From NCBI GenBank assembly GCA_003225055.1, contig QIAU01000126.1, positions 1 to 64,000 of the forward strand: 64,000 nucleotides of DNA. Direction: 5' to 3'. The number at the start of each line of letters is the position of its first letter. Position 1 is the first letter of the stretch. The notes under the pieces were generated by a model. The model was not told where the DNA came from, ran no database searches, and saw nothing but the letters and a program-made list of their open reading frames with translations. This DNA comes from Acidobacteriota bacterium (GTDB taxonomy: Bacteria > Acidobacteriota > Terriglobia > Terriglobales > Acidobacteriaceae). The position numbers were made by a program, and so were the translations under genes. Positions 32,995 through 42,967 of the stretch are shown piece by piece.

Positions 32995-34278
32995 CTAGTT
33001 TGCGGCGGCAGAACGCGCCTGCTCGGAAGTGTCCATTACCACGCGATTTCTGCCGCGTTCTTTGGCGCGGTAGAGCGCCTGGTCGGCCGCTTTGATTACC
33101 TGGTCTACCAGGTGGTTCTTAGTACTCGGTTCCGCTACTCCGATGCTGACCGTAACGGAAACATTGCCACCGGGTCTCTGGAACGCTCTGCGGGTAGCCG
33201 CCCGGGAGCGCCTTTTGATGGCAATGCGGCGGCGATCGGAACCGCGCGGCGTCTTCCTGCGATCCCGGCCGCGCACCCGGAACCTGGACGCTGCAATGGT
33301 CTGGCGCAGGAATTCCAGGTGTTCCATGGCATCTCTGGCCGACTTACCCGGAAAGATGACAGAAAACTCCTCTCCTCCGCAACGATAGGCTTTTCCTCCG
33401 CCGGTCACCTTGGCCAGGCGGGAGGCCACCATGCGCAGCACCTCGTCGCCGATGTCGTGGCCAAAAGTGTCATTGAATCGCTTGAAATGGTCCACATCCA
33501 CAACCGCAATCGCATAGTGTTCCCCTAGTTCCAGGACCGCCTGATTGAAAGCGCGGCGCGCCGGCAAGCCGGTGAGTTCATCGTGGTAGGCCATCAGGTA
33601 CGAGGTCTCTACCACCGAGGCCACCAGCACCAGTGCGGCGGTTGCGAAATAAGCAGTTGCGGGTTTGCCGGTCCCGCCCAGTTGTAACGCCCTGGAGGTC
33701 AGCAGCAGAGCCCAGAAAAAACCGCTCTCGACCGGTTTCCGATAAAGCACAAACCGCAGAAGCAATACGCCCAAACACAACAGGAATGCCAGTACCCCCA
33801 GTTGTGGGATTTTGATCCACGCGGGCCAATGGCGATTGAGAAGAGTGCACTGAAGAAGGCGGGCCGCGGCAGCATGCTCGGGGCGGCAGACCAGCCCTAG
33901 GAAAACCGATTGCAGGAAAATCAACACAGAGCGCGATGCGACAGCGGGAGTCGTAAATCCCTTCTCGCGTATAAAGGCTAAAACTACGAAATTCAAGGGC
34001 AACAGAATGGAGATAGGCGCAAACCCCTTGTCCGCAACCCGAGGGGACAGGGCAATCGTCCGCTCACATAGCGCCAGTATCGTTAGAAGAAACAAAATCC
34101 GCGTGGAATGGAATCGCCACGCGAGAATCAGCCCGGCGGCGAAGCTAGCTAGGTAGTAAAAGATCACCACCGAGGCAGCAATCGAAGCGAGTTTGTAATC
34201 CAGCAGCACCAGTGTAAGCAGAAGAATGCTGCCCGGCACCAGGAATACCTTGATCGTTGTCTGATTCCAAAGATCCAA
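32995..34278 (-). CDS. Diguanylate cyclase with membrane-spanning N-terminal domain
   Basis: 427 residues. Start TTG at 34278, supported by AAGGAG nine bases upstream. The first ~240 residues have about six to eight hydrophobic segments and form a membrane sensor; the GGDEF domain follows: YAIAVVDVDHFKRFNDTFGH and YRCGGEEFSVIFPG (GGEEF active site). It should make c-di-GMP from GTP. The basic insert (about 350-380, RRKTPRGSDRRRIAIKRRSR) between GGEEF and VTVSIGVAE is unusual. Signal sensed is unknown. It could supply the ligand for the PilZ protein at 8332. Confidence 0.92.
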   Translation of the reverse strand: MDLWNQTTIKVFLVPGSILLLTLVLLDYKLASIAASVVIFYYLASFAAGLILAWRFHSTRILFLLTILALCERTIALSPRVADKGFAPISILLPLNFVVLAFIREKGFTTPAVASRSVLIFLQSVFLGLVCRPEHAAAARLLQCTLLNRHWPAWIKIPQLGVLAFLLCLGVLLLRFVLYRKPVESGFFWALLLTSRALQLGGTGKPATAYFATAALVLVASVVETSYLMAYHDELTGLPARRAFNQAVLELGEHYAIAVVDVDHFKRFNDTFGHDIGDEVLRMVASRLAKVTGGGKAYRCGGEEFSVIFPGKSARDAMEHLEFLRQTIAASRFRVRGRDRRKTPRGSDRRRIAIKRRSRAATRRAFQRPGGNVSVTVSIGVAEPSTKNHLVDQVIKAADQALYRAKERGRNRVVMDTSEQARSAAAN

Positions 34279-34891
34279 TGAGAACTGATCTCCTTGTGGC
34301 CTAGTAATTTTCCTTAAGAATTGTCGCTGCGCTCACGAAGGCATTCAGAAGCCGGCCAGATGTGAGACTGGGCAAGCTACTGCCCTGAGCACGCCAACTG
34401 CCAGTCGACCGCCAAACCGTATCTTAGGGGCACCGCCTGTACCTCGGGTATGTACCAAAGGACATGACCCAAGCATCTCTCGGCAAGGACAACGCTCAAG
34501 CACGTTGGTTCCGATTCCCGCCGATGAGGAATTGAGATTCCGGCCCCCTTCTCGTTCAGTTCCAACCTGAGCCGATGTCGTCTGCCACGCTTCTCACCAA
34601 AGGACGTGGCCGGTCTCGTTTTTCCTTAGGGTACGGATCTCCAAGTTCGCTCAACTCCCGGCGCGACCCCAACCAAGCTCCGCGCAGAGTTTGTGATTTT
34701 TCTGATTTAAGCGATTTTTCCGGCAGGGAAGCTGCTGGTTTTCAGCATCACTCCGCGGCAGAAAACGAAAAAGTCCCAAACTCTCAGGTTGACAGAATTT
34801 GCAGAGAGGGTCCCAAGTCTGGCGGGGAGTTGCAAGGGTTGTCCATTCCAGTCGCGCTGGTTGTTTCATCTGCCAGAGTGAGACTTGCCAC
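34279..34891. other. Intergenic region with dispersed repeat
   Basis: About 600 bases with no gene seen except copy 2 of the long repeat (34683-34796). Confidence 0.5.
34683..34796. repeat. Long dispersed intergenic repeat, copy 2
   Basis: About 114 bp homologous to 8184-8296; see that entry. Divergence is high (roughly a quarter of bases differ), so the copies are old. Confidence 0.7.
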
Positions 34892-37471
34892 TCAGCGGGA
34901 ACTGGTCAGGATTGTCTGTTCGGGGTCAACGAGAAGGCGCTTTAACCCTGGCAGCGCGTTCAACCGAAATGAGGTTTCGGGCCCGTCAGCAAAAATCCGC
35001 CCTAGAAAAACCCGCCGCTCGCCTGGCATTGCGGCATAGATAGGCACGGAGGTGATGAGTTCCTTCGGCGCATCCTTCTGCAGAATTGTGCCGGTGACGG
35101 CCATGGAGTTTCCCCTGGGAATCATTTTGACACCCTGCAATTCGAAACGAGGCAACGCTGTGCCGTTCACCCAGCCCTCATAAAACCAATCCAGCGACTT
35201 CCGGCCTTCGTATCTGTCTGACGGCGGCAAGTCCTCCGCAAGAACCTGCAGAAGCTGCCACGTGGTGATTGGTTTTCCCGCGTAGCGTTCCCGAACTTTG
35301 CGCACGGCGTGCACGAACGGTTCTAGGTCTTGATTGGGGGCCTGCCTCTTTTGCTTATCCGCAGCCCAGGAATCATTCAGGATGTGCCGCAGCATATGAA
35401 AGAGCCACGTTCCCCGTCCGTAGCTGATGGCTTCATATCCGTCGGGGAACTCCGACGAAGATAATCTCACGCCCAGTGTAACCGGGCCAGCATCCTTCAA
35501 CACGGCGCCGGCTTTATTCTTGCGCCGCAAATCCTCACGGTATTTGTCCATGGCGAGCCGAAAATCGGCAGGATTTTCCGATTCCAGTAGCATCAGTGAA
35601 CAGTAATTCGCCAAGCCTTCAAACAGCCACTGGTCACGGTAGCCCCTCCAGAAAACCAGATCCCCCCACCACTGGTGGGCCGTCTCATGCGCCGTGATCT
35701 GCCGGTTGAGAATTTCATGGGCGGTGCTGAGATGAAGATGGGATCTCTCCTCTGGGGTCAGGAAGGCGAAGCTGGAGAGGAAGACCAGGCCGGGCCAGCC
35801 TTGACTGATCGGGCCGGGCATTTGGGTCAACTGAAGAGAGCTGTAGGGAAAGGGTCCGAAGCGCTGGGAGAAAAACTCAGCAGCCCGCGCCGCGCTGTTG
35901 GCCACCGCTTGTGCGTTGCGGGCAGGCGAGGGTGGTGGCTGCGTCAAAACGACAGTCTGCGGAGGTCGCGGACGCACCGAGGGCAGCGTGGGGACTACGA
36001 CAGCCTGGTTCTCGACCGTGGGAAAGGAGCGTTCGACACCCGCGGCGGCGTAGGTTTCAATTGTGGTATTTCCGGCTTGCGCGACCGCTTTCGTGTATCT
36101 GCCCAGGTTAAAACCGGCAAGCGGGATCGGACGTTCTGTAACCCACCGGCTTGCCTGGTCTTGTTCCCTTGTGGATCCGAAAACTTCTGCAGGCCGCTCT
36201 TCGCGAACACGTTTGCCGGTAGCGAGCAGCGTCCAGCCCGCTGGGTATTGGAACTGCAGGTCGAAATCAGCGGCCGCTAAACCACGGTTGGGGTACCAGA
36301 TTCCGCGTGCGCCGACATAGAGCAAGCCACCGCCTGCTTCGGAAAGCACGTCGCCGGCATAGGAGAACGTCAGCTCCATCTTCTGTCCGGCTCTTACCGG
36401 CCGGGGAAACACCACGGCTAGGATGTCGTTGCCTCGGCGTGCCAGTTGCGAGCCCTCCAGCGCCTGGTTCTGAATAAGCTCAACCGGTTGTCCATTGACT
36501 TTCACCTCGCTGACCTTGAGGAACCGCGACAACTCGAACAGCAGCGACCGGGCGCCTCCCCGAAACACCTCTACTTGCAAGGAAGCGTCGGCATGAAGAG
36601 TGGTGGGAGGGTTTACCTGCGCGCGAATTCGATAGCTCCGGATCGCAATCTCATCCGGTTGCTCCTCTTCGGCTAGCCTGCGGATTTCTGCCCTTGGCGG
36701 GGAGAAGGACGCCCAAACGTTGTAGTAATTGATTGCCTGGGCCCGCTTCTGCTGAGCGATCGCAATCTGCTCGTTGGCGGTCGAGTCGTAGTAGGCGTCA
36801 AAGGCGCCGAGCGTTATGCCTTGTACTCTGGCATGTAGAAAGTCGTCGGTGACATTCAGGGAACTTGCCCCAGGACTGGGAGTTTCCGCGAGTGCAGAAG
36901 GCAAGAACCTGCTAAAGGTCACAAATAGACGCAACGCGTCCCACTCCGCCAAGTTGTGGGCGGTTTCGTTCCATTTCGAGGCGAAGTCCTTGCCCTCTGG
37001 TAAAGGACGCAGAGCGGGCTGGAGGGCGCCAAAGGTGTCGTCATTAAAACGAAGGTAGGCGGTTTCAAACCGCTCTTCGAGGATGGGGGCTCCCGTGAAC
37101 AGCATCATGGAGGCGCGTTCCGCCTGATTGGGCGGAACCACCAGGATTTCGCCCTCTCCTTCGAAAAAGGCTCCCGTAACCCGGCCGTCTGCGTCTTGGG
37201 TGAAAGCGATAGTTCCGTCATCCAGGCTGATATGCAGTTGATTACGATCGAGCGAGGCTTGACGGAGCTGGTACACTCTGCCGGCGTCCAGTCCCACGCT
37301 GCGCAGCCGCAAATACAGTTGTTCGGCCGCTTTCTGGTTGCTTTGCGTCTGAATTCTAACGTTGGTGGAAGCCGGAAGCTGTTCCTGCTGACCAACGGTG
37401 GTGCCAGTCAGGACGACGCAAATAAACACCAGCAAGGACTTTTGGGCAATTCCCCTCGGTACTTCAGTCAC
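34892..37471 (-). CDS. M1-like secreted metallopeptidase
   Basis: 859 residues, GTG start. Signal peptide (KSLLVFICVVLTGTTVGQ), a long N-terminal region of unknown fold, then an M1-type catalytic domain: HETAHQWWGDLVFWRGYRDQ holds HExxH, with the third ligand Glu in WLFEGLANYCS, 18 residues on. The GAMEN exopeptidase loop is not seen in its usual place (MPGPISQGWPGLVFLS), so aminopeptidase specificity is uncertain. Divergent from the peptidase gene at 37510 (38-base gap), sharing a promoter region. Confidence 0.88.
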   Translation of the reverse strand: MTEVPRGIAQKSLLVFICVVLTGTTVGQQEQLPASTNVRIQTQSNQKAAEQLYLRLRSVGLDAGRVYQLRQASLDRNQLHISLDDGTIAFTQDADGRVTGAFFEGEGEILVVPPNQAERASMMLFTGAPILEERFETAYLRFNDDTFGALQPALRPLPEGKDFASKWNETAHNLAEWDALRLFVTFSRFLPSALAETPSPGASSLNVTDDFLHARVQGITLGAFDAYYDSTANEQIAIAQQKRAQAINYYNVWASFSPPRAEIRRLAEEEQPDEIAIRSYRIRAQVNPPTTLHADASLQVEVFRGGARSLLFELSRFLKVSEVKVNGQPVELIQNQALEGSQLARRGNDILAVVFPRPVRAGQKMELTFSYAGDVLSEAGGGLLYVGARGIWYPNRGLAAADFDLQFQYPAGWTLLATGKRVREERPAEVFGSTREQDQASRWVTERPIPLAGFNLGRYTKAVAQAGNTTIETYAAAGVERSFPTVENQAVVVPTLPSVRPRPPQTVVLTQPPPSPARNAQAVANSAARAAEFFSQRFGPFPYSSLQLTQMPGPISQGWPGLVFLSSFAFLTPEERSHLHLSTAHEILNRQITAHETAHQWWGDLVFWRGYRDQWLFEGLANYCSLMLLESENPADFRLAMDKYREDLRRKNKAGAVLKDAGPVTLGVRLSSSEFPDGYEAISYGRGTWLFHMLRHILNDSWAADKQKRQAPNQDLEPFVHAVRKVRERYAGKPITTWQLLQVLAEDLPPSDRYEGRKSLDWFYEGWVNGTALPRFELQGVKMIPRGNSMAVTGTILQKDAPKELITSVPIYAAMPGERRVFLGRIFADGPETSFRLNALPGLKRLLVDPEQTILTSSR

Positions 37472-37509
37472 TACGGCTGCTCCTCCGCCGGTTGCTAGAA
37501 TGCGCTCTT

Positions 37510-38922
37510 GTGAAGCTTCGTGTCATCTTATTCTTCCTCGCAGCCGCGTGCGGGGCCAGTTCGGCAGACGTGATCCACCTCAAAAATGGCCGCAAGATCT
37601 GGGCCGACCGGGTGCACGAAAGCGGGCCACATCTGGAATACGACGTAGGCGACAACTCCTACGCCATTCCCGCCACGCTGGTTGACCGGGTGGAAGCAGG
37701 CGGTGTTGCTCCCGGAATTACATCGCCGCAAAATCCTAACCACGACCTTCCGACCTTTGTTCCCAACACCGAGATTGACGTTGATGGAGACCTGCCGTCG
37801 AAAATTATTCACGACGGACACGTCGACACCGACGAGCTTACTTCTCTGGAAAAAGCAGGCAAGCCCCCTCTCGCCGGGGCGGGTTATTTCATCGCCGGCA
37901 AACACGAGTTCGATCGAGGGAATTTCTCGCAAGCCCGGAGCTACTTCGATACTGCATTGCATTTTCAGCCGGACAGCCCCACCATCTTGAGTTATTACGC
38001 TGCGGCGCTGGTCCGCATGGGCATGGCCAAGCAGGCGCTTTCTTACGCGGAGCGTTCCACCCGGCTGGCTCCAAATTCGGCCGACAGTTTTGCCGTCCTG
38101 GGTTTCGTTCAGTTTTCTCTGGATCGAAGCCGGGACGCAATTCGTTCCTGGAAGCGTTCCCTGGAGTTGCGGCCGGATCCGGCCGTCGAGGAGTACATTG
38201 CCAAGGCCGAGCGGGAGACCAAGGCCGAGGCCGAATTCTCCGAGCGTGCCAGCAGTCACTTCACCTTGCGCTACGAGGGTAAGCAGACCTTGGAGAGATT
38301 GCGCCACGGGATCTTGAACACCCTGGAGACGGAATACGATGAACTGGTTCGCCAGCTAGGTGTGGCGCCGCGGGAAAACATCCCGGTCATCCTTTACACC
38401 AACGAAACTTTCTTCGACGTGACTCACGCGCCCTCCTGGAGTGGCGCGGTGAACGACGGCAAGTTGCGCATTCCCGTAAATGGGGTTGAGTCGGTAAATT
38501 CCGAGATGGCGCGCGTGCTGAAGCACGAATTGGCTCACTCGTTTATCAATCAAATTTCCCACGGACGCTGCCCGCAATGGTTACACGAAGGGATTGCACA
38601 GGCCGTCGAACCGAAAACCGTAAGTAGCGGCGGCCACCGTCTCGCCCAGCTTTTTGCGGCGGAGCGCGAGATTCCCTTCAATGCTCTCGAGGGCAGCTTT
38701 ATGCGCTTCTCGACGATAGAAGCGACCCTCGCCTACGATGAATCGCTGGCGGCGGTGGAATACATCGATGACACATACGGCATGAGCGAGTTGCGGCGAA
38801 TCCTGGAAAGGATTGGGGAGGGGACCCCAGCCGAAGTGGCCCTACGCAATACGATTCACTCCGATTACGGGCAATTGCAGAGAGAAATAGGCAAGTTCCT
38901 CGTCAGCAAGTACGGTTCCTAG
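37510..38922 (+). CDS. TPR protein with MA-like metallopeptidase domain
   Basis: 470 residues from the GTG at 37510, which opens the signal peptide VKLRVILFFLAAACGASSAD; the frame extends to 37492. Residues 120-230 form tetratricopeptide repeats (AGAGYFIAGKHEFDRGNFSQ, LSYYAAALVRMGMAKQALSY). The C-terminal half carries HELAHSF and then WLHEGIAQ, the zinc-binding pattern of gluzincin 'peptidase MA-like' domains. Probably exported to the envelope. Substrate unknown. Divergent from the M1-like gene next door. Confidence 0.85.
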   Translation: MKLRVILFFLAAACGASSADVIHLKNGRKIWADRVHESGPHLEYDVGDNSYAIPATLVDRVEAGGVAPGITSPQNPNHDLPTFVPNTEIDVDGDLPSKIIHDGHVDTDELTSLEKAGKPPLAGAGYFIAGKHEFDRGNFSQARSYFDTALHFQPDSPTILSYYAAALVRMGMAKQALSYAERSTRLAPNSADSFAVLGFVQFSLDRSRDAIRSWKRSLELRPDPAVEEYIAKAERETKAEAEFSERASSHFTLRYEGKQTLERLRHGILNTLETEYDELVRQLGVAPRENIPVILYTNETFFDVTHAPSWSGAVNDGKLRIPVNGVESVNSEMARVLKHELAHSFINQISHGRCPQWLHEGIAQAVEPKTVSSGGHRLAQLFAAEREIPFNALEGSFMRFSTIEATLAYDESLAAVEYIDDTYGMSELRRILERIGEGTPAEVALRNTIHSDYGQLQREIGKFLVSKYGS

Positions 38923-39014
38923 CTTAGCATCCCGGCCGCAGTCCCCAACAAATTCTGGACACAGCCGCTTCAAAGTAATGTATTGTTTCTACCTCAAGCG
39001 CTTCGCGGGTTGCT

Positions 39015-39791
39015 ATGCAGCTGCCTTTTCCAAGAAAGAAAAAAAGCCTGGCGCCAGCCGCGCCACAGCCGGCGCCAATCGCCGTTCCTCGGATGAATGA
39101 AGCTGAGATGGCGGCTGTCTACCATGGGAAGCGCATCGGCGGAGATTTTTACGACTTCTTGCGGGTTAGCCCTCACGTAGTGCTGTTTGGATTGCTGGAC
39201 GTTGCGGGACGTCATCAGGAAAACCAGACTATCGTTTCGGCCGCACAAAAGACCTTCCGAACCATGGGCACAGAGTTATTTTCCGGCGATGACATTAACG
39301 AGTCCAACGCCATGCTCGAGCTGTCCCTTCAGCTCAATCGGACGATCATGCAGACTGCCGGTGGCGTGCGCTCCTGCCCGGCGTTCGTGGGGGCTTACAA
39401 CGACCTGCTAGGGACCGTCTGCTACAGCAACGCTGGTCACACTCCCGCCTTGCTGCGCGATCACACCGGCATTACGCAACTGCCGGCTACCGGCCTCCCG
39501 TTTGGCCTTTTTTCGCACGTGACTCACGATGCGCCAACCGCTGCTCTGGAAGCCGGAGCGGCGCTATTGTTGGTCTCCCGTGGAGTCACGGAAGGGAAAT
39601 GTCGCGGAGAGGAATTCGGCCTGGAACGCGTCGAGAAGGCTCTTGAGAAAGCCACGCTCTCCAATGCGGAACAGCTCTGCGGCAAAATACTGGACAGCGT
39701 GGAACAATTCATGTGCGCGCCTCCGACCCACAATGATGTCACGGCGCTTGCCCTGGTGCGTCTGTCTGCGGCCAAAGCTGCCAGCGCCTAA
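39015..39791 (+). CDS. SpoIIE-type PP2C serine phosphatase
   Basis: 258 residues. The catalytic PP2C core of the SpoIIE/RsbU branch: RIGGDFYDFL with two metal-binding Asp, GLLDVAGRHQENQ, CYSNAGHTPALL and HNDVTALALVR. The N-terminal basic stretch (PFPRKKKS) contains no sensor domain. Such phosphatases usually act on anti-sigma-factor antagonists; no partner is in the window, so its regulon is unknown. Confidence 0.88.
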   Translation: MQLPFPRKKKSLAPAAPQPAPIAVPRMNEAEMAAVYHGKRIGGDFYDFLRVSPHVVLFGLLDVAGRHQENQTIVSAAQKTFRTMGTELFSGDDINESNAMLELSLQLNRTIMQTAGGVRSCPAFVGAYNDLLGTVCYSNAGHTPALLRDHTGITQLPATGLPFGLFSHVTHDAPTAALEAGAALLLVSRGVTEGKCRGEEFGLERVEKALEKATLSNAEQLCGKILDSVEQFMCAPPTHNDVTALALVRLSAAKAASA

Positions 39792-39804
39792 CTGGCCCCG
39801 CTGA

Positions 39805-41610
39805 TCACGGATGCCTCGATCTTCTCCTGCGAACGACTTTTCGGTCCTTGGGCGGCGGGGGCGGAGGGGACGTGGGCGACAGTTCCTCTGCAGTGACGAA
39901 AATCGGTTCAATGTCAGTAGGAACCGCCGTCAAGCGGTCTAGGGCGTGCTTCACAACCGGGCGGATCACACCCCAGTCGTCCAGCATCTTTTTCGCTCCA
40001 TTGTAGTTCCCTTCGGCTTCGATGGTGAGCAGGTCGTGATCCAGGTCGCGCACGGCATCCTTTACTTTTGCCATATCCACGCTAAAGGTCCCATCGCCGT
40101 GGGACACGAACGCGCCCTTGTCCAGTAGGTAATTAAGCTGCACGGCCATGCCCTTGCCGTGAGCGTCATTCAACCCGAAGCGGAGACTGCGAAAGGCCGA
40201 CGCCAGAAAAGTCACATATAGCTGGCGCTGCGCGGCTTCGTCGGACGCCAGCACGTTGCCCAAGCCCATTTCCTGGTTGTGATCCATCATGTATTGCAGG
40301 GCAAAAAGCCCCGTGACGTCGGCTTTGGCTTCTTCGATCGCGCCAAAGAGTTCCTTCAGTTCCTGTCGCGGGCTCGTATCGCGGCCATCCACCTTAATTT
40401 GGTGGGGACCCAAGCCGTGCATCAACTCGTGGGCCACGATATGGGTGAAGAACGAATCAAAACTCACGTCCAGCATGGCGGTTCGGGAGAGGGTCTTCAT
40501 GGCGACCGGCACCAGAACGGTATGGAACTTGGCCTCCTGCACGTTCTTCAGCATCACACGCTTGCTGCCCTTCTGCTGGACGACCCGCTCGTCGTTCGGC
40601 AGGTTGTAGGCTGCAGTCTGCACGCCGTGCGCGCCGTCTCCCGCACTGAGAATTTCGTTGACCACTCGAATTGGGGCGGCCGAACCCAATTTGGGATTGC
40701 GGTACGGCGGGTCAAGGGGAAGGTTGTCCTCGATTTCCTGCAAATGTTTGCTGAAAGCGGAGAGCTTGGTGCTTTGCTTGTCGTCCCGCAGGTTGATGTA
40801 CGCTTCGAACGCTGCCTTGTAGCCGAACAACTCATCGTTATAGGTCTCGTAGGGGCCGATTGTGATATCCAGCGGAGCGTCCAGATCCATCCAGGCCACG
40901 TCACTCTCGTAGTAGTCGTTGGAGAGAAAGGCATCGGCGCGCGTGGTTAGAAACGTCTTCAATGAGACATTGTCGGTGAGAGCGGCAGCCTCGCGTAGTA
41001 AACGCGCTGCGCGCGTCAGGTCGTCCTTGTATTCCTCGTTGTAAGGCGCGATTACCATCGAATCGCGCAGCGTCTCGCGCGGCCCGAGAAATCCCTTAGG
41101 CTTGGGCGCCTGGGTCTGGTAGCGGATCACGGTGAAGAAGCCTTTAGCCTGTTCCTGCTTCTCGGGCGTCAACGAAGAAAGCCAGCGCTCAAAGTCCTGC
41201 TTGGTCATGTTTTCCGGATAGAAGTTCGCGCCCAGCGGTTTGCGCCGCGGTACTCCCGGAACAAAGGCCCTGTAATCGTCAAGGTCCGACCAGGGTCCCT
41301 TGTTGATCCAGAAATAATGCAAGCGGGCGCGGCCAGCGGGAGTCTTGTCCTTTTCCAGCCGCTGGTAAAGAGCCAAATTGCCGCTCCACAATTGCTTCAG
41401 GAAGATGTCATCGAGGACACGCGCCGACTCAATCAACTTCACCAGCGCCTGACGATCTCCAGAAGAAAGGCCCGAGATATCGAGGTGCATGGGAGCGGGC
41501 GCGAAGCGGCTGGCCATCTTAGCCAGCTGCCCCGGGTTAGGGATCGTCGTCTGTCCTACGGCAAACCCGGCCGTGGCCTCAAGGATCAGCAGACAAAAGA
41601 TGAGCTTCAT
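39805..41610 (-). CDS. M49-like (dipeptidyl-peptidase III family) zinc peptidase
   Basis: 601 residues from the ATG at 41610 (MKLIFCLLILEATAGFAVGQ, a signal peptide). HIVAHELMHGLGPHQIKVDG holds the zinc-binding histidines and Glu, and ELFGAIEEAKADVTGLFALQ is the third-ligand segment, as in bacterial M49-family proteins. Classical DPP III is cytoplasmic, so an exported form is notable. Convergent with the SpoIIE gene (13-base gap). Confidence 0.82.
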   Translation of the reverse strand: MKLIFCLLILEATAGFAVGQTTIPNPGQLAKMASRFAPAPMHLDISGLSSGDRQALVKLIESARVLDDIFLKQLWSGNLALYQRLEKDKTPAGRARLHYFWINKGPWSDLDDYRAFVPGVPRRKPLGANFYPENMTKQDFERWLSSLTPEKQEQAKGFFTVIRYQTQAPKPKGFLGPRETLRDSMVIAPYNEEYKDDLTRAARLLREAAALTDNVSLKTFLTTRADAFLSNDYYESDVAWMDLDAPLDITIGPYETYNDELFGYKAAFEAYINLRDDKQSTKLSAFSKHLQEIEDNLPLDPPYRNPKLGSAAPIRVVNEILSAGDGAHGVQTAAYNLPNDERVVQQKGSKRVMLKNVQEAKFHTVLVPVAMKTLSRTAMLDVSFDSFFTHIVAHELMHGLGPHQIKVDGRDTSPRQELKELFGAIEEAKADVTGLFALQYMMDHNQEMGLGNVLASDEAAQRQLYVTFLASAFRSLRFGLNDAHGKGMAVQLNYLLDKGAFVSHGDGTFSVDMAKVKDAVRDLDHDLLTIEAEGNYNGAKKMLDDWGVIRPVVKHALDRLTAVPTDIEPIFVTAEELSPTSPPPPPPKDRKVVRRRRSRHP

Positions 41611-41783
41611 AGGAAAACGGATACCGATGTGCCTCTGGCATGGCCAGAAAACTGACAATGATAACAGGTGATAACCGGGATAACCGGAGAAGCCGTGGCC
41701 GCAGAGACGCTCCCCGATGTACAATTTCGGAGACAATTCCAGGAGCTGTCGAATTCTGAGTAGCCATTGACCGCTGAATTCCC

Positions 41784-42890
41784 ATGAAAAAGCGTTTTCC
41801 CCTATTTCTAATTGCCTGCCTCGCGGCCGTGCCCGCCGTCTTGAGCGCGGATTCGGTGGTGGTGGAGGAGATCATTGCCCGGGTCAACACCCAGATCATT
41901 ACCCGCTCCGAGTATCTCCGCGAAAAAGAACAGCTCAAGCAGGAGGTGCAGCAGCAGGAGCCAGGCAACGCCGACAAGGCCTATGCCGAGCGGGAAAAGG
42001 ACGTGCTGCGCGGGCTGATTGACCAAGATTTGTTGCTGGACAAAGGCAAGGACCTGGGAATCACGGCGGATACCGACCTGATTAAGAGGCTGGACGAGAT
42101 TCGCAAGCAGATGAACCTGGAGTCCATGGAAGATCTGGAAAAGGCAGCGCAGGTGCAGGGCGTTTCCTTTGAAGACTTCAAGCAGAACCTGCGCAACAGC
42201 ATCATCACCCAGAAGGTGATTGGGCAGGAAGTCGGGTCCCACATCCAGGTTACTAAGGAAGAAGAACAGAAATTTTATGATCAGCACAAAGACGAGTTGC
42301 AGCAGCCTGAAACAGTTCGCCTAAGCGAAATTCTGATATCGACGCAGAAGGCAGTGCCGGGCGACAAGGCTGCCCCGGCTGATCCCGACGCCCAGCAACT
42401 CGCCGCCGCCGAGGCAAAAGCGAAAGATCTCCTCGATCAGATTCAGAAGGGCGCAAGTTTTGAGGATGTCGCGAAGAAGAATTCGGATGGTCCTACGGCG
42501 GCGCAAGGCGGGGACCTGGGCGAATTCAAGCGCGGCGTGCTATCCAAGGAACTGGAAGACAAAACCTTTGCCATGAAGCCGGGCGAGGTGTCCGAGGTGA
42601 TTCGCACCAAGCAGGGGTTTGTAATTCTGAAGGTTACTGAGCACGCGCAGGCAGGCGTGCCACCACTAAAAGACGTCGCGCCCAAGGTTCAAGAAGCTCT
42701 TTACATGCAGAAGCTCCAGCCGGCCTTGCGCGAGTACCTGAGCAAGCTTCGCGAGGACGCATTCATCGACGTCAAGGGGGGCTACGTTGACACCGGCGCC
42801 AGCGCCAAGCAAACCAAGCCGGTCGAAACCACCGTCAAGGAAGCATCTGCTAAGAAACTCAAAAAGAAGAAGAAGTTCGGCCTGTTTTAG
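41784..42890 (+). CDS. SurA/PpiC-type periplasmic peptidylprolyl isomerase
   Basis: 368 residues. Signal peptide (MKKRFPLFLIACLAAVPAVL), a SurA N-domain (VVVEEIIARVNTQIITRSEY), then a parvulin domain: ETVRLSEILISTQKAVPGDK, KKNSDGPTAAQGGDLGEFKR and VIRTKQGFVILKV. Lysine-rich C-terminus. It folds outer-membrane or secreted proteins. Single parvulin domain, unlike the two of E. coli SurA. Confidence 0.9.
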   Translation: MKKRFPLFLIACLAAVPAVLSADSVVVEEIIARVNTQIITRSEYLREKEQLKQEVQQQEPGNADKAYAEREKDVLRGLIDQDLLLDKGKDLGITADTDLIKRLDEIRKQMNLESMEDLEKAAQVQGVSFEDFKQNLRNSIITQKVIGQEVGSHIQVTKEEEQKFYDQHKDELQQPETVRLSEILISTQKAVPGDKAAPADPDAQQLAAAEAKAKDLLDQIQKGASFEDVAKKNSDGPTAAQGGDLGEFKRGVLSKELEDKTFAMKPGEVSEVIRTKQGFVILKVTEHAQAGVPPLKDVAPKVQEALYMQKLQPALREYLSKLREDAFIDVKGGYVDTGASAKQTKPVETTVKEASAKKLKKKKKFGLF

Positions 42891-42967
42891 TTTAAGCTGA
42901 GCACAAATGGGGAACCTGCCAGGGGATTCAGTCCTGCGCCCGCATTCCCCGCCCGACGTGAACAGGC

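Noticed and set aside
37492-37509. TTG start for the TPR-peptidase gene at 37492
   Set aside because: The GTG at 37510 begins the signal peptide cleanly; the extra six residues do not.
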